From NCBI GenBank assembly GCA_905210875.1, contig CAJLYN010000001.1, positions 1 through 62,204 of the forward strand: DNA of 62,204 nucleotides. The letters run 5' to 3'. The position numbers and the translations under genes are program-made. The notes under the pieces are model-generated. The model ran no database searches and was not told where the DNA came from. It saw only the letters and a list, made by a program, of their open reading frames with translations. The DNA comes from an uncultured Bacteroides sp. GTDB taxonomy: Bacteria; Bacteroidota; Bacteroidia; Bacteroidales; UBA11471. How positions within the stretch are numbered: the stretch's first letter is position 1; each line of letters starts with the position of its first letter. This document shows positions 54,594-62,204 of this stretch, one piece after another.

Positions 54594-54652
54594 GATATTA
54601 AAACTAACAATTTTGACAGTCACTACTCAATATTGCCAATTTTAAAAATATT

Positions 54653-55852
54653 TTACCGTTTTTTCGACGAACGGGCCTCATGCTCAGCCCAATATTTTTC
54701 GAGTTGAATGCACCCCATGATATAGGGGCCGGTAGCCTTGGCGTCGTTGTCACGTATGCGTTCGTTGATATAGTAGTTGAACGAGCCATCGCGATACTTG
54801 CTGCCACCCAGACCACCCACGGCACAGCAACGGGTGAGGGTCCACGTCTTGTCGTCGTTCTTTTTCAGAAGCTTCTTGCGAAGACCGTCGTAGGCCTTCT
54901 CTGCCACAGCTATATAGGAAGAGTCGATGTAACCTTTGTTGACTGCCTTGGCGTAGGCATACATGAACTGTGTTGTAACCGAAGCCTCGGGGAAGTTCCC
55001 TTCACGGTCGATCTGGTCGAGGACCTGATACCACAATCCGTCTTCGTCCTGATATTCGGGCAGCGTAATGGCAAGGCCTTTAACCATCGTAATAAGGTCG
55101 GCACGGCGGGGATGGTCTTCGGGTATGTAATCGAGCACATCGACCAGGGCCATGAACCACCAGCCCATGCTGCGGCCCCAGAAGTTGGGCGAATGTCCGG
55201 TCGTGGGGTCGGACCACCGCTGATTGCGGCTCTCGTCATAGGCATGGAAATAGAGTCCTGTGCGGTTGTCGAAGGTGCGGCGGGCACATATCAGGAACTG
55301 CTTCACGGCATCGTCGATAAGGTCGGGGCGGTCAAACGTCGCACCGTAACGGGCCAGGAAAGGCGATGCCATATAGAGGCCGTCGAGCCATACCTGGAAA
55401 GGATAGACGAGTTTGTGCCAGAATGCCCCTTCATGGGTGCGGGGCTGGCGGGCCAACTGGCGCACCAGTACATCCATGGCCTTCTTGTACTTGGGATCGC
55501 CGGTTTCGGCATAGATATCGAAAAGTACCTTGCCCGAGTTGATAAAGTCGAGGTTGTAGTCGGCCATCTCGTAGAGATAGATTTCGCCCTTGTCGTTGAT
55601 AAGAGTATCGGCCCACTCGGCCACATAGTCGTAATACTTGCGGTCGCCAGTATAGTGCCACATATCGAGCATGGCGCAGCAACCTACACCCTGTGAATAG
55701 CCGAAATAGAGGCGCTTTCCGTGGTCGAGCTGCCAGGCTTCGGGGAAACGTTTCATCTCGGATTCGGCAAATTCGACCGACATTTTCTGAGCCGACAGCG
55801 TGAGCGTGCAGGCACAACAGGCCGCTACGGCCAAAGAGGTTTTCCAGTTCAT
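54653..55852 (-). CDS. GH105 unsaturated rhamnogalacturonyl hydrolase (second copy)
   Basis: 399 residues with a signal peptide (CACTLTLSAQ), so periplasmic. The family is recognised by DHGKRLYFGYSQGVGCCAMLDMW, YPFQVWLDGLYMASPFLARYG (the Asp of LDGLY corresponds to the conserved active-site region), GRSMGWWFMALVDVLDYIPEDHPRR and TRCCAVGGLGG near the C-terminus. It removes the unsaturated galacturonyl residue from lyase products. It follows the SASA-type esterase by 24 nt. Sequence differs strongly from the copy in the rhamnose operon, which suggests separate substrates rather than a recent duplication. Confidence 0.92.
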   Translation of the reverse strand: MNWKTSLAVAACCACTLTLSAQKMSVEFAESEMKRFPEAWQLDHGKRLYFGYSQGVGCCAMLDMWHYTGDRKYYDYVAEWADTLINDKGEIYLYEMADYNLDFINSGKVLFDIYAETGDPKYKKAMDVLVRQLARQPRTHEGAFWHKLVYPFQVWLDGLYMASPFLARYGATFDRPDLIDDAVKQFLICARRTFDNRTGLYFHAYDESRNQRWSDPTTGHSPNFWGRSMGWWFMALVDVLDYIPEDHPRRADLITMVKGLAITLPEYQDEDGLWYQVLDQIDREGNFPEASVTTQFMYAYAKAVNKGYIDSSYIAVAEKAYDGLRKKLLKKNDDKTWTLTRCCAVGGLGGSKYRDGSFNYYINERIRDNDAKATGPYIMGCIQLEKYWAEHEARSSKKR

Positions 55853-55876
55853 CGTTGTTTTTCTGTTTTAGATATA

Positions 55877-57403
55877 TTACAATTTCCAGTTATCGGTGCG
55901 GAAAGGGGTAGCAGGCAGCCCCTCGCGGTTGTAAAGGTTGACGCGGAAGAACTTGTCCCAACCGTAACGGACGGCCACCGGCGAAGCGACCTGCGGAGAG
56001 GAGACCTCGACCTTGTCGCCCTTGATGACAGCCTGTGCAGGATAGAATACACCATCGCTCCCGGCCACGACAAAGCCCCGGAGCGGCGCCCCTTTGGAGT
56101 CGAGGCCCGAGCCTGTGTAGTCGAACGAGAGTTCGGCTACCGAACCGTTCACCCGCATGCTTTTATAGACAGGACCCATGAAGGGCACGTCGATGCCGTA
56201 GTCGTGCGACAAGGCCCAGCGGGCAAGACGTTCGCCGGGAACAACCTTGTTGCGGGGGTGTATGTTGGTCGAGTCGCCGGCGTCGGTAATAACGGCCATA
56301 CCGGTGTTTGGTACCGTCTGCCACACCCGCAGCTGACCTTCACGCAGGGTGGGCGACTGCTTGCGATACGGGGCTATCTGCACAAAGTAGAAGGGGAAAT
56401 CGCCCTGCCCCCACTCGGCCCGCCAACTGTGAATGAGGTTGGCAAAGACCATTTCGTAATGGGCAGCCCGACTGTCGTTGCTCTCGCCCTGATACCAGAT
56501 GACACCTTTGATGGTATAGGGAAGTATGGGATTGATCATGCCGTTCCATAGGGTCGACATACGCAGGTTGTCGTTGAGCTTCTTCACCCGGGCAGGGGCT
56601 TTCAGCACCGTATCGGGATTGGCCTTCAAAGCGGCTTTGTAGAGGGCCGTTTCGCGGGCATAGCGTTCTTTCTCGGCGGGAAGGTTTGCAATAATCTGCT
56701 TCTGTTCGGCACGCAGACTGTCGTAATAGTCGCCCTGCATGGCCTCTTTCTTGGTCCACGACTCGGCGTGGGTACCGCCCCAGGTCGACTGTATGAGACC
56801 GACGGGTTGATGTATGGCATTATGGATTTTACGTCCAAAGACAAAACCTACGGCCGAGAAGCGGGCCGCCGATGCCGGGGTACATACCTCCCACTCGCCC
56901 ACACAGTCGTCGACGGGGACATCGGGAGCCAGCTGGTGCTCCACTCTGAAAAAGCGAATCTCGGGATAGTCGGCATTCTGCAACTCCTCCTTCACGGTCG
57001 ACATGGCATTCTTCCAGCGACTGGTCGTGTCGCGGTCTACGGGAAATTCCATGTTGGACTGTCCCGAACAGAGCCACACCTCACCGATAAGCACATTTTT
57101 GATTTCAATCGTGTTGCGCCCCTTGACCGTGAGTGAAACGGCACGCGACGAGGCTTCGGGGGTCGATATCTCGACCTGCCAGGTGCTGTCGGCCGCAGCG
57201 ACACTCTTGGCTTTCTTACGGCTCCACGAGACCGAGACGGTAATCTTCTCGCCGGGAGAGGCTTTGCCCCAAATGTGTACCCGGCTGTTTTGCTGCAACA
57301 CCATGTTGTCGGAGAGTATGGCCGGCAGTTTCACGTCGGCACGGCTCCCGACAGATACAAATAACAGGAGAAAAAGAATCAATGCGGTTGTCTGCGTTTT
57401 CAT
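55877..57403 (-). CDS. Sialate-O-acetylesterase-like (SASA) SGNH carbohydrate esterase
   Basis: 508 residues from ATG 57403 (signal peptide ending GSRA). SGNH-type hydrolase of the SASA family. The nucleophile block is GEVWLCSGQSNMEFPVD, and a later GVIWYQGESNDSRAAHYE block carries the conserved Gln-Gly-Glu-Ser-Asn. Family members remove O-acetyl groups from many sugars; the sialate name is historical. The position with GH105 and between arabinan and pectin enzymes suggests a pectin or rhamnogalacturonan acetylesterase. It begins a two-gene unit behind a good promoter (57468-57499). Confidence 0.87.
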   Translation of the reverse strand: MKTQTTALILFLLLFVSVGSRADVKLPAILSDNMVLQQNSRVHIWGKASPGEKITVSVSWSRKKAKSVAAADSTWQVEISTPEASSRAVSLTVKGRNTIEIKNVLIGEVWLCSGQSNMEFPVDRDTTSRWKNAMSTVKEELQNADYPEIRFFRVEHQLAPDVPVDDCVGEWEVCTPASAARFSAVGFVFGRKIHNAIHQPVGLIQSTWGGTHAESWTKKEAMQGDYYDSLRAEQKQIIANLPAEKERYARETALYKAALKANPDTVLKAPARVKKLNDNLRMSTLWNGMINPILPYTIKGVIWYQGESNDSRAAHYEMVFANLIHSWRAEWGQGDFPFYFVQIAPYRKQSPTLREGQLRVWQTVPNTGMAVITDAGDSTNIHPRNKVVPGERLARWALSHDYGIDVPFMGPVYKSMRVNGSVAELSFDYTGSGLDSKGAPLRGFVVAGSDGVFYPAQAVIKGDKVEVSSPQVASPVAVRYGWDKFFRVNLYNREGLPATPFRTDNWKL

Positions 57404-57438
57404 CGGTACTTCTTTTTTATCAGGGCAAAAAAACAAAA

Positions 57439-57478
57439 CCTACCTCGCCCCGATTATTGATACAGGGCAAAGGTAGGT
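57439..57478. promoter_or_regulatory. Inverted repeat overlapping the SASA promoter
   Basis: Arms ACCTACCTCGCCC (from 57439) and GGGCAAAGGTAGGT (to 57478) pair with one to two irregular positions and span the -7 box and predicted start. It could be an operator or a structure at the 5' end of the transcript. Confidence 0.4.
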
Positions 57479-57499
57479 ATTTTCAGATAATTCTCCAAA
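57468..57499 (-). promoter_or_regulatory. Promoter of the SASA-GH105 unit
   Basis: The minus strand reads TTTG (57496-57499), 20 nt, then TACCTTTG (57468-57475): an ideal match to the Bacteroidetes consensus, 65 nt before the start codon. Confidence 0.7.
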
Positions 57500-57558
57500 T
57501 AGCGCCGGCCCGCGCGTGGAGCCGGAAGGGAGAGCGACCGACAAACAGGATACCGCCG

Positions 57559-59091
57559 CTACTCGATTTCGAGGGTAACAATGGAGTGGGCTGGCATATC
57601 GACCTCAATGGCTCCGTTCCGATATTTCGCATCCTTGAAGGGACGGAGTTTTATCTTGTCGGGGTTCTCAAAGGTGTTGAGGTCGGTCAGTTTGCGGGAA
57701 TGCAGAATGGTTCCCGACACCTTCTTCACCGACATGTCGTCGAGTGTGATGCGCACCTTCCTGGCGTGGTCGGCATCGATGTTGGCCAACGACACATGTA
57801 CACGCCCCTGGTCATCGCGCGAAGCGGTGGCACTCACCAGCGGTATCGTACGGTCGCCGCGCACCTCACGGGTAGGAGTGTCGATGTCGAGCGGCAGGGA
57901 GAGGGCATCCTGGTGAGGCTTGTACATCTCATAGACAAAGTAGGTGGGCGTGAGCACCATTTTGTCGCCGCGGGTGAGTATCATCGATTGCAGCACATTG
58001 ACAATCTGTGCAATATTGGTCATGCGTATGCGGTCGACATATTTATGGAAAACATTGAGCGAGAGGGCTGCCACAAAAGCATCGCGCAAAGTGTTCTGCT
58101 GGAAAAGCTGCGTGCCGGGCTCGGGCTCCCACCAGGTGCCCCACTCATCGACCATGAGACCGACCCGTTTCTTGGGGTCGTACTTGTCCATGATGGCGAT
58201 ATGAGCCTTGATGGCATTCTCTATGTCGAGACACTTGCCTATGGTCCAGTAGTAATCTTCCTTGTCAAATTCGGTAGCCGAACCCTTCTTTCCGCTCCAA
58301 CCCGTCACGGTATAATAGTGCAGCGAGAGGCCGTTCATGCGGGTACCCACCCGCTGCATCATCGTCTCGGTCCAGTTCAGGTCATACTCGCCCGCTCCAC
58401 AGGCAATCTTGAAAAGGCGGTTACCGTCGTAGTTGCGGCAATAGGTAGAGTAGCGGCGGTACAGGTCGGCATAATACTCGGGACGCATGTTTCCGCCACA
58501 GCCCCAGCTTTCATTGCCCACCCCGATGAAGCGCACCTTCCAGGCCTTGTCGCGGCCGTTCTCGCGCCGCAGTTTGGCCATGGGGGTATCGCCGTCGGAG
58601 GTCATGTACTCGACCCACTTGGCCATCTCCTCTACCGTACCGCTGCCTACGTTGAGGCTTACATAGGGTTCACAGCCGAGAATTTCGCAGAGATTGAGAA
58701 ACTCATGGGTACCGAAGCTGTTGTCTTCGACCAGGCCGCCCCAGTTGTTGTTGCTCATCTTGGGGCGTTCGGCCCGCGGGCCTATACCGTCCATCCAGTG
58801 GTACTCGTCGGCAAAACAGCCACCGGGCCAACGCAGGTTGGGAATGTTGAGCCGTTTGAGGGCTTCGAGCACATCGGTGCGATAGCCCTGGGTGTTGGGA
58901 ATCTCAGAGTCTTCTCCCACCCACAACCCGCCATAGATACAGGTGCCCAGATGCTCGGCAAACTGCCCGTAGATATGACGGCTTATTTTCTGTTCTCCCT
59001 GCCCGGGGTGTACGGCCACCGTAACCACCTCCTGGGCACTCATCGTCCCGGCACAAGCGGCCAGAAACAAGGCGCAAAAAAGTTTCTTCAT
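57559..59091 (-). CDS. GH51 alpha-L-arabinofuranosidase (shorter copy)
   Basis: 510 residues from ATG 59091 (signal peptide ending GTMSAQ), of the common GH51 length. Retaining enzyme that releases L-arabinofuranose. The acid/base Glu194 is in [13 protein letters not shown] and the nucleophile Glu316 in [23 protein letters not shown] and [14 protein letters not shown] are family hallmarks. Most bacterial GH51 enzymes are cytoplasmic, so the signal peptide marks this as periplasmic. It is the last gene of the GH43-GH51-GH51 unit, 13 nt after the larger GH51. Confidence 0.95.
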   Translation of the reverse strand: MKKLFCALFLAACAGTMSAQEVVTVAVHPGQGEQKISRHIYGQFAEHLGTCIYGGLWVGEDSEIPNTQGYRTDVLEALKRLNIPNLRWPGGCFADEYHWMDGIGPRAERPKMSNNNWGGLVEDNSFGTHEFLNLCEILGCEPYVSLNVGSGTVEEMAKWVEYMTSDGDTPMAKLRRENGRDKAWKVRFIGVGNESWGCGGNMRPEYYADLYRRYSTYCRNYDGNRLFKIACGAGEYDLNWTETMMQRVGTRMNGLSLHYYTVTGWSGKKGSATEFDKEDYYWTIGKCLDIENAIKAHIAIMDKYDPKKRVGLMVDEWGTWWEPEPGTQLFQQNTLRDAFVAALSLNVFHKYVDRIRMTNIAQIVNVLQSMILTRGDKMVLTPTYFVYEMYKPHQDALSLPLDIDTPTREVRGDRTIPLVSATASRDDQGRVHVSLANIDADHARKVRITLDDMSVKKVSGTILHSRKLTDLNTFENPDKIKLRPFKDAKYRNGAIEVDMPAHSIVTLEIE

Positions 59092-59104
59092 GGTATTTTT
59101 CGGT

Positions 59105-61060
59105 CTATGGTTTCGATACAAACGGAATAATTATCACCTGGAACGACTGGGGGGCAAGCGTCAGCGGGCAACGGTCGCCCTCGACGGCAGCTCCGATTCG
59201 CTGCGGAACAATCGCCGACGGATTTTTAAAGGTGTTGACCACATTCTTGTCGTCGGACTGCATGTAGAGAATCTCGGCCTGCGGCTGCAATGCCTGGCGA
59301 CGTTTCAGCCCGTCGAAACGCAGCACGACCTCCTGAGGGTGCGAAGCCGTATTGGCCACCTTCACGATGATACGTGCCGAGTCGGCATCGTACACGGCAC
59401 TGGCATAGAGGCCCTCCTGCCCCTTGACGGCTGCACCGTTCTCGGTGAGACGCAGCGTGTGGGTGCCTTTATGGAGCGAATAGAGCTGCTGCACATAGTA
59501 GTTGGGGGTGAGCAGCACCCGGCTGTTGTCGAACCATATCATGTCGGGGCGCCACTGCCAGGCGTCGACATGGGCCAGCAACGGTGCGTAGGTGGCCAGC
59601 CGCACGACATCGGCGTTGCGCTCCACTCCGGTGAGGAAAGCCGCTTCGGAAAGCGCCGCCTCGAAGTTATTTGCCCGCGACTTGTGGTGCGAGGCATACT
59701 CGCCGGCATATACCTTCGGTCCCTTGCGGTCGTAATCGTCATAACGGCCGGCATTGGCATAGAACCACTCGGGCGGCTTGTAATAGTGTTCGTCGACAAA
59801 ATCGACTTTAAGGCGTTTCATCTCGGGCCAGAGGTATTCAAACCGTTCCCCGTCGGCCGAGGGACCCGAAGAGCCCACGATGCGAATATCGGGGCAATGC
59901 TTGCGCAGGGCCTCTACAAAGAGGGCCTCTCTCTGGACAAACTCCTCACCCCACTGCTCGTTACCGATACCGAGGTATTTCAGCCCGAAAGGCTCGGGGT
60001 GCCCCATACGGGCCCGCAGAGAGCCCCAGGTGGTAGTGATGTCGCCGTTGGCAAACTCCACCAGGTCGATGGCGTCCTGCACATAGGGGTCCATCTCATC
60101 GAGCGGCACCAGCTCGCCAGACTGGTACTGGCACCCGATGCCGCAGTTCAGCACGGGCAGAGGCTCAGCTCCGATGTCTTCGCACAAGAGAAAGTATTCA
60201 TAAAATCCCAATCCGTAACTCTGGTAATAGTCGGGATAGAGACGATGACGGAACGTATAGTTCCAGCGATTGTCGTTGTAGGGTCGGTTCTCGACCGGGC
60301 CTACCGAATTTTTCCACTGATATCGGGTATCGAGCGTAGAACCCTCGACGATACAGCCGCCAGGAAAACGGAACACGCCGGGCTTCAAATCGTAGAGCAC
60401 CTGCACCAAATCCTTGCGCAGACCGTTCTCCCTACCGTTCCAGGTATCGACCGGGAAGAGCGACACATGGTCTATGTCGAGTACACCCTTCGTCTCTACC
60501 GTCAACCGCAGACGGGCGTGGGCATCGCTCTTGCCGGCCTTCATCACCAGGGTATATTTCTGCCACTCGGGCGAGTCAACCTCCACTTTGGCCGAAGTCA
60601 TGGGATTGTTGGCCGCGGTGATAAACTCCACTTTCACCCGCACCGGCCGTTCGCTCTGCCGACGGGCATAGAAGACGAGGCGATACTCCTTGCCACGCAC
60701 GAGATTCATGCCATCGACAAAGCCCTCATTCTGCAAACCGGCTCGCTTGTAGGTACCCTTCTCGGTCAGACGCACATAGTGAGGATTCTTCTCAAAGGCC
60801 GGAGCCTCGGTCTCGACCGAAACTTCGCCAAAGGGGGTCCAGCCCATGAGCGGGTAATCAAACTCGAACGAGCGGTTCTTCACCAGTTCGGCATAGAGAC
60901 CGCCATCGGCACCGAAGTTGATGTCTTCAAAAAAGACACCGTACATATCGGGGTTTATCTCGGCCCCGGGTTTGACCGAGATCGTAAGGGTGCGCTGGGC
61001 CGAGAGCGGAATGGCAACGGCCGCCAGCAACCATAAGGAAAGTCGTCTTAATTGCATCAC
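59105..61060 (-). CDS. GH51 alpha-L-arabinofuranosidase (longer copy, with carbohydrate-binding-like insert)
   Basis: 651 residues with a signal peptide (AVAIPLSAQ). It carries [26 protein letters not shown] near the start, then a beta-sandwich at about 70-205 resembling a CBM4-type module, and the GH51 barrel with acid/base Glu368 ([13 protein letters not shown]) and nucleophile Glu454 ([12 protein letters not shown]). It belongs to the fungal-like, longer GH51 group and differs from its neighbour, so the two probably act on different arabinan linkages. Position: 38 nt after GH43, 13 nt before the shorter GH51. Confidence 0.94.
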   Translation of the reverse strand: MMQLRRLSLWLLAAVAIPLSAQRTLTISVKPGAEINPDMYGVFFEDINFGADGGLYAELVKNRSFEFDYPLMGWTPFGEVSVETEAPAFEKNPHYVRLTEKGTYKRAGLQNEGFVDGMNLVRGKEYRLVFYARRQSERPVRVKVEFITAANNPMTSAKVEVDSPEWQKYTLVMKAGKSDAHARLRLTVETKGVLDIDHVSLFPVDTWNGRENGLRKDLVQVLYDLKPGVFRFPGGCIVEGSTLDTRYQWKNSVGPVENRPYNDNRWNYTFRHRLYPDYYQSYGLGFYEYFLLCEDIGAEPLPVLNCGIGCQYQSGELVPLDEMDPYVQDAIDLVEFANGDITTTWGSLRARMGHPEPFGLKYLGIGNEQWGEEFVQREALFVEALRKHCPDIRIVGSSGPSADGERFEYLWPEMKRLKVDFVDEHYYKPPEWFYANAGRYDDYDRKGPKVYAGEYASHHKSRANNFEAALSEAAFLTGVERNADVVRLATYAPLLAHVDAWQWRPDMIWFDNSRVLLTPNYYVQQLYSLHKGTHTLRLTENGAAVKGQEGLYASAVYDADSARIIVKVANTASHPQEVVLRFDGLKRRQALQPQAEILYMQSDDKNVVNTFKNPSAIVPQRIGAAVEGDRCPLTLAPQSFQVIIIPFVSKP

Positions 61061-61098
61061 AATATTGATTTAAGGTTTTTTCTCACAGGGGAAGAGTG

Positions 61099-62085
61099 TT
61101 ACTCCTGACTTCCGGCATGGCGGAGCAGCGTATCGACCACCGATGCAGGCACTTTCAGCACGGCACCATGGGCCGCACCCGATGGCATACGCAGCGGTTG
61201 CGGTGCCTCCTGCCAATGACGGAAGTCGCGTGTCGTCATGGCACTGTACCTGTGCTTGCGGTAATTGTCCATATAGCAGATGTAGGAGCCGTCGGGCAAC
61301 TGAATAAAGGTAGGCCCCTCGACCCATGCGGGCGAGAAAGGACGGCCGGTCAAGGGCCGGTAGGGCCCGGCGGCCTGCTTCGAGGTGGCAACAAGGAGAT
61401 ACTTGTGCGGCTCGGGCAACTCCCGTTCGTCTTTATATATCATATAATAGGTATCGCCGATGCGCCGCACCGTGGCATCGATGACATTGTATCCGTAATC
61501 GAGGAAAGGCCGTGCCGGCTCAAAGGTCTCGAAGTCGCGCGTCGAGGTGTAGTACATGCGGTTGTCGTATTTCTTCCCGGCTTCGACACGCCACTGCCCG
61601 TCGACCTTTATGGTACTGGCCCAGAAAATGAGGTAACGGTCGTTCTCCTCGTCATAGAGCATCTCGGGTGCCCAACAGTTGCGCGGTTCATACCCGGCAC
61701 TCTGCATCACATACAGGAGGCGTGGTTCGCTCCAATGCACCAGGTCGGGCGACGAGGCATAGCCTATGTGGGGCGACTCCCAGTCGGTCGTCCACACGCA
61801 GTGCCAGATGCCCTTCTTGTCTTGCAGCAAGAAAGGGTCGCGCAGACGGGGTGCGTCGCTGGCCGTGTCGGGTTGCAAAAAACCCATCGGGGCCCCTACG
61901 ACATTCCACGTGTATCCGTCGGCACTCCATGCGTAGTGCATACCGTGACGGTTGGCCTCTTTATTGGTAAAATAGGAGAAGAGATAGAGCGAGTCGGGGC
62001 GCACGTTTTTTTCTTGTCCCCGCACAAGGCTGCTACCGAAAAACAATGTGAGGATTATCCCACAGTGAATGACGTGTCTTTTCAT
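61099..62085 (-). CDS. GH43 glycosidase (probable arabinan-active)
   Basis: 328 residues from ATG 62085 with a signal peptide; the longer frame from 62112 begins in leader sequence. Five-bladed beta-propeller, inverting. The three catalytic residues of clan GH-F are visible: base Asp83 (PRLRDPFLLQD), pKa modulator Asp203 (NVIDATV) and acid Glu256 (AWVEGPTF). No extra C-terminal sandwich, so it is a minimal single-domain form. It heads the unit with the two GH51 arabinofuranosidases behind a clear promoter. The choice between arabinofuranosidase, arabinanase and galactosidase cannot be made from sequence alone; arabinan is favoured by its partners. Confidence 0.9.
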   Translation of the reverse strand: MKRHVIHCGIILTLFFGSSLVRGQEKNVRPDSLYLFSYFTNKEANRHGMHYAWSADGYTWNVVGAPMGFLQPDTASDAPRLRDPFLLQDKKGIWHCVWTTDWESPHIGYASSPDLVHWSEPRLLYVMQSAGYEPRNCWAPEMLYDEENDRYLIFWASTIKVDGQWRVEAGKKYDNRMYYTSTRDFETFEPARPFLDYGYNVIDATVRRIGDTYYMIYKDERELPEPHKYLLVATSKQAAGPYRPLTGRPFSPAWVEGPTFIQLPDGSYICYMDNYRKHRYSAMTTRDFRHWQEAPQPLRMPSGAAHGAVLKVPASVVDTLLRHAGSQE

Positions 62086-62119
62086 GATACTTATTAAGTG
62101 TAATTTATACACCGCAACA

Positions 62120-62151
62120 CAAATTTAGAGACTTCGACGTAATAATCCAAA
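62120..62151 (-). promoter_or_regulatory. Promoter of the GH43-GH51-GH51 unit
   Basis: The minus strand reads TTTG (62148-62151), 20 nt, then TAAATTTG (62120-62127), an exact consensus match, about 35 nt before ATG 62085. Confidence 0.65.
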
Positions 62152-62204
62152 TTATTCGGGGTTATTCTGCGTCGACAGGACGAAAAAGCGGTGGGGAGAA
62201 AAAT

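Noticed and set aside
1..62204. CRISPR arrays, insertion sequences, integrase or phage genes, tRNA or rRNA genes
   Set aside because: No repeat-spacer pattern, transposase-like protein, terminal inverted repeats or cloverleaf-type sequence was found by reading the gene products and gaps.

Overview
The window reads as a chromosomal stretch of a gut-type Bacteroidales bacterium of moderate GC. Evidence: SusC/SusD-type outer-membrane pairs, lipoproteins with an early lipobox cysteine, Bacteroidetes-type promoters (TTTG about 20 bp before TAnnTTTG), type IX secretion (T9SS) C-terminal sorting domains, and a glutamate-decarboxylase acid-resistance locus. T9SS-tagged enzymes beside Sus-type transporters suggest a Barnesiella/Porphyromonadaceae/Muribaculaceae-like lineage rather than a typical Bacteroides, but the genus cannot be fixed from this sequence.

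Left part (1-9.2 kb): the end of gadB, glutaminase glsA, a divergent potassium-channel-like gene and antiporter gadC form a glutamate/GABA acid-resistance cluster. Next come an unknown 608-residue lipoprotein, a lipoprotein metallophosphoesterase overlapping an unknown exported protein, a GtrA-family membrane protein and a divergent PP2C-like phosphatase. A large M16 zinc protease follows (9.2-12 kb).

Middle and right (12-62 kb): nearly everything lies on the minus strand and is devoted to pectin, chiefly rhamnogalacturonan-I with its galactan and arabinan side chains. Transcription units, read right to left: (1) GH43-GH51-GH51, arabinan removal; (2) SASA esterase-GH105; (3) an unknown T9SS-exported beta-solenoid protein; (4) a T9SS-exported PL1 pectate lyase with CE12 rhamnogalacturonan acetylesterase; (5) GH2 beta-galactosidase-GH106 alpha-L-rhamnosidase; (6) rhamnose catabolism rhaB-rhaA-rhaT-rhaD carrying GH105 and GH28 in the same unit; (7) a lipoprotein six-hairpin glycosidase followed by FAS1-SusC-SusD-FAS1-FAS1-SusC-SusD; (8) a 1229-residue DUF4450-type glycosidase behind a terminator. 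The inferred logic is surface cleavage and deacetylation, capture and import by two SusCD pairs helped by fasciclin-domain lipoproteins, periplasmic trimming, and uptake and phosphorylation of L-rhamnose.

The most unusual element is the tandem SusCD array interleaved with three fasciclin (FAS1) lipoproteins carrying about eight FAS1 domains. Also notable are the coupling of rhamnose catabolism to GH28/GH105, the use of T9SS within a Sus-type locus, terminator-like hairpins inside operons, and the absence of any recognisable regulator for the pectin genes. I found no tRNA, rRNA, CRISPR array, insertion sequence or integrase.
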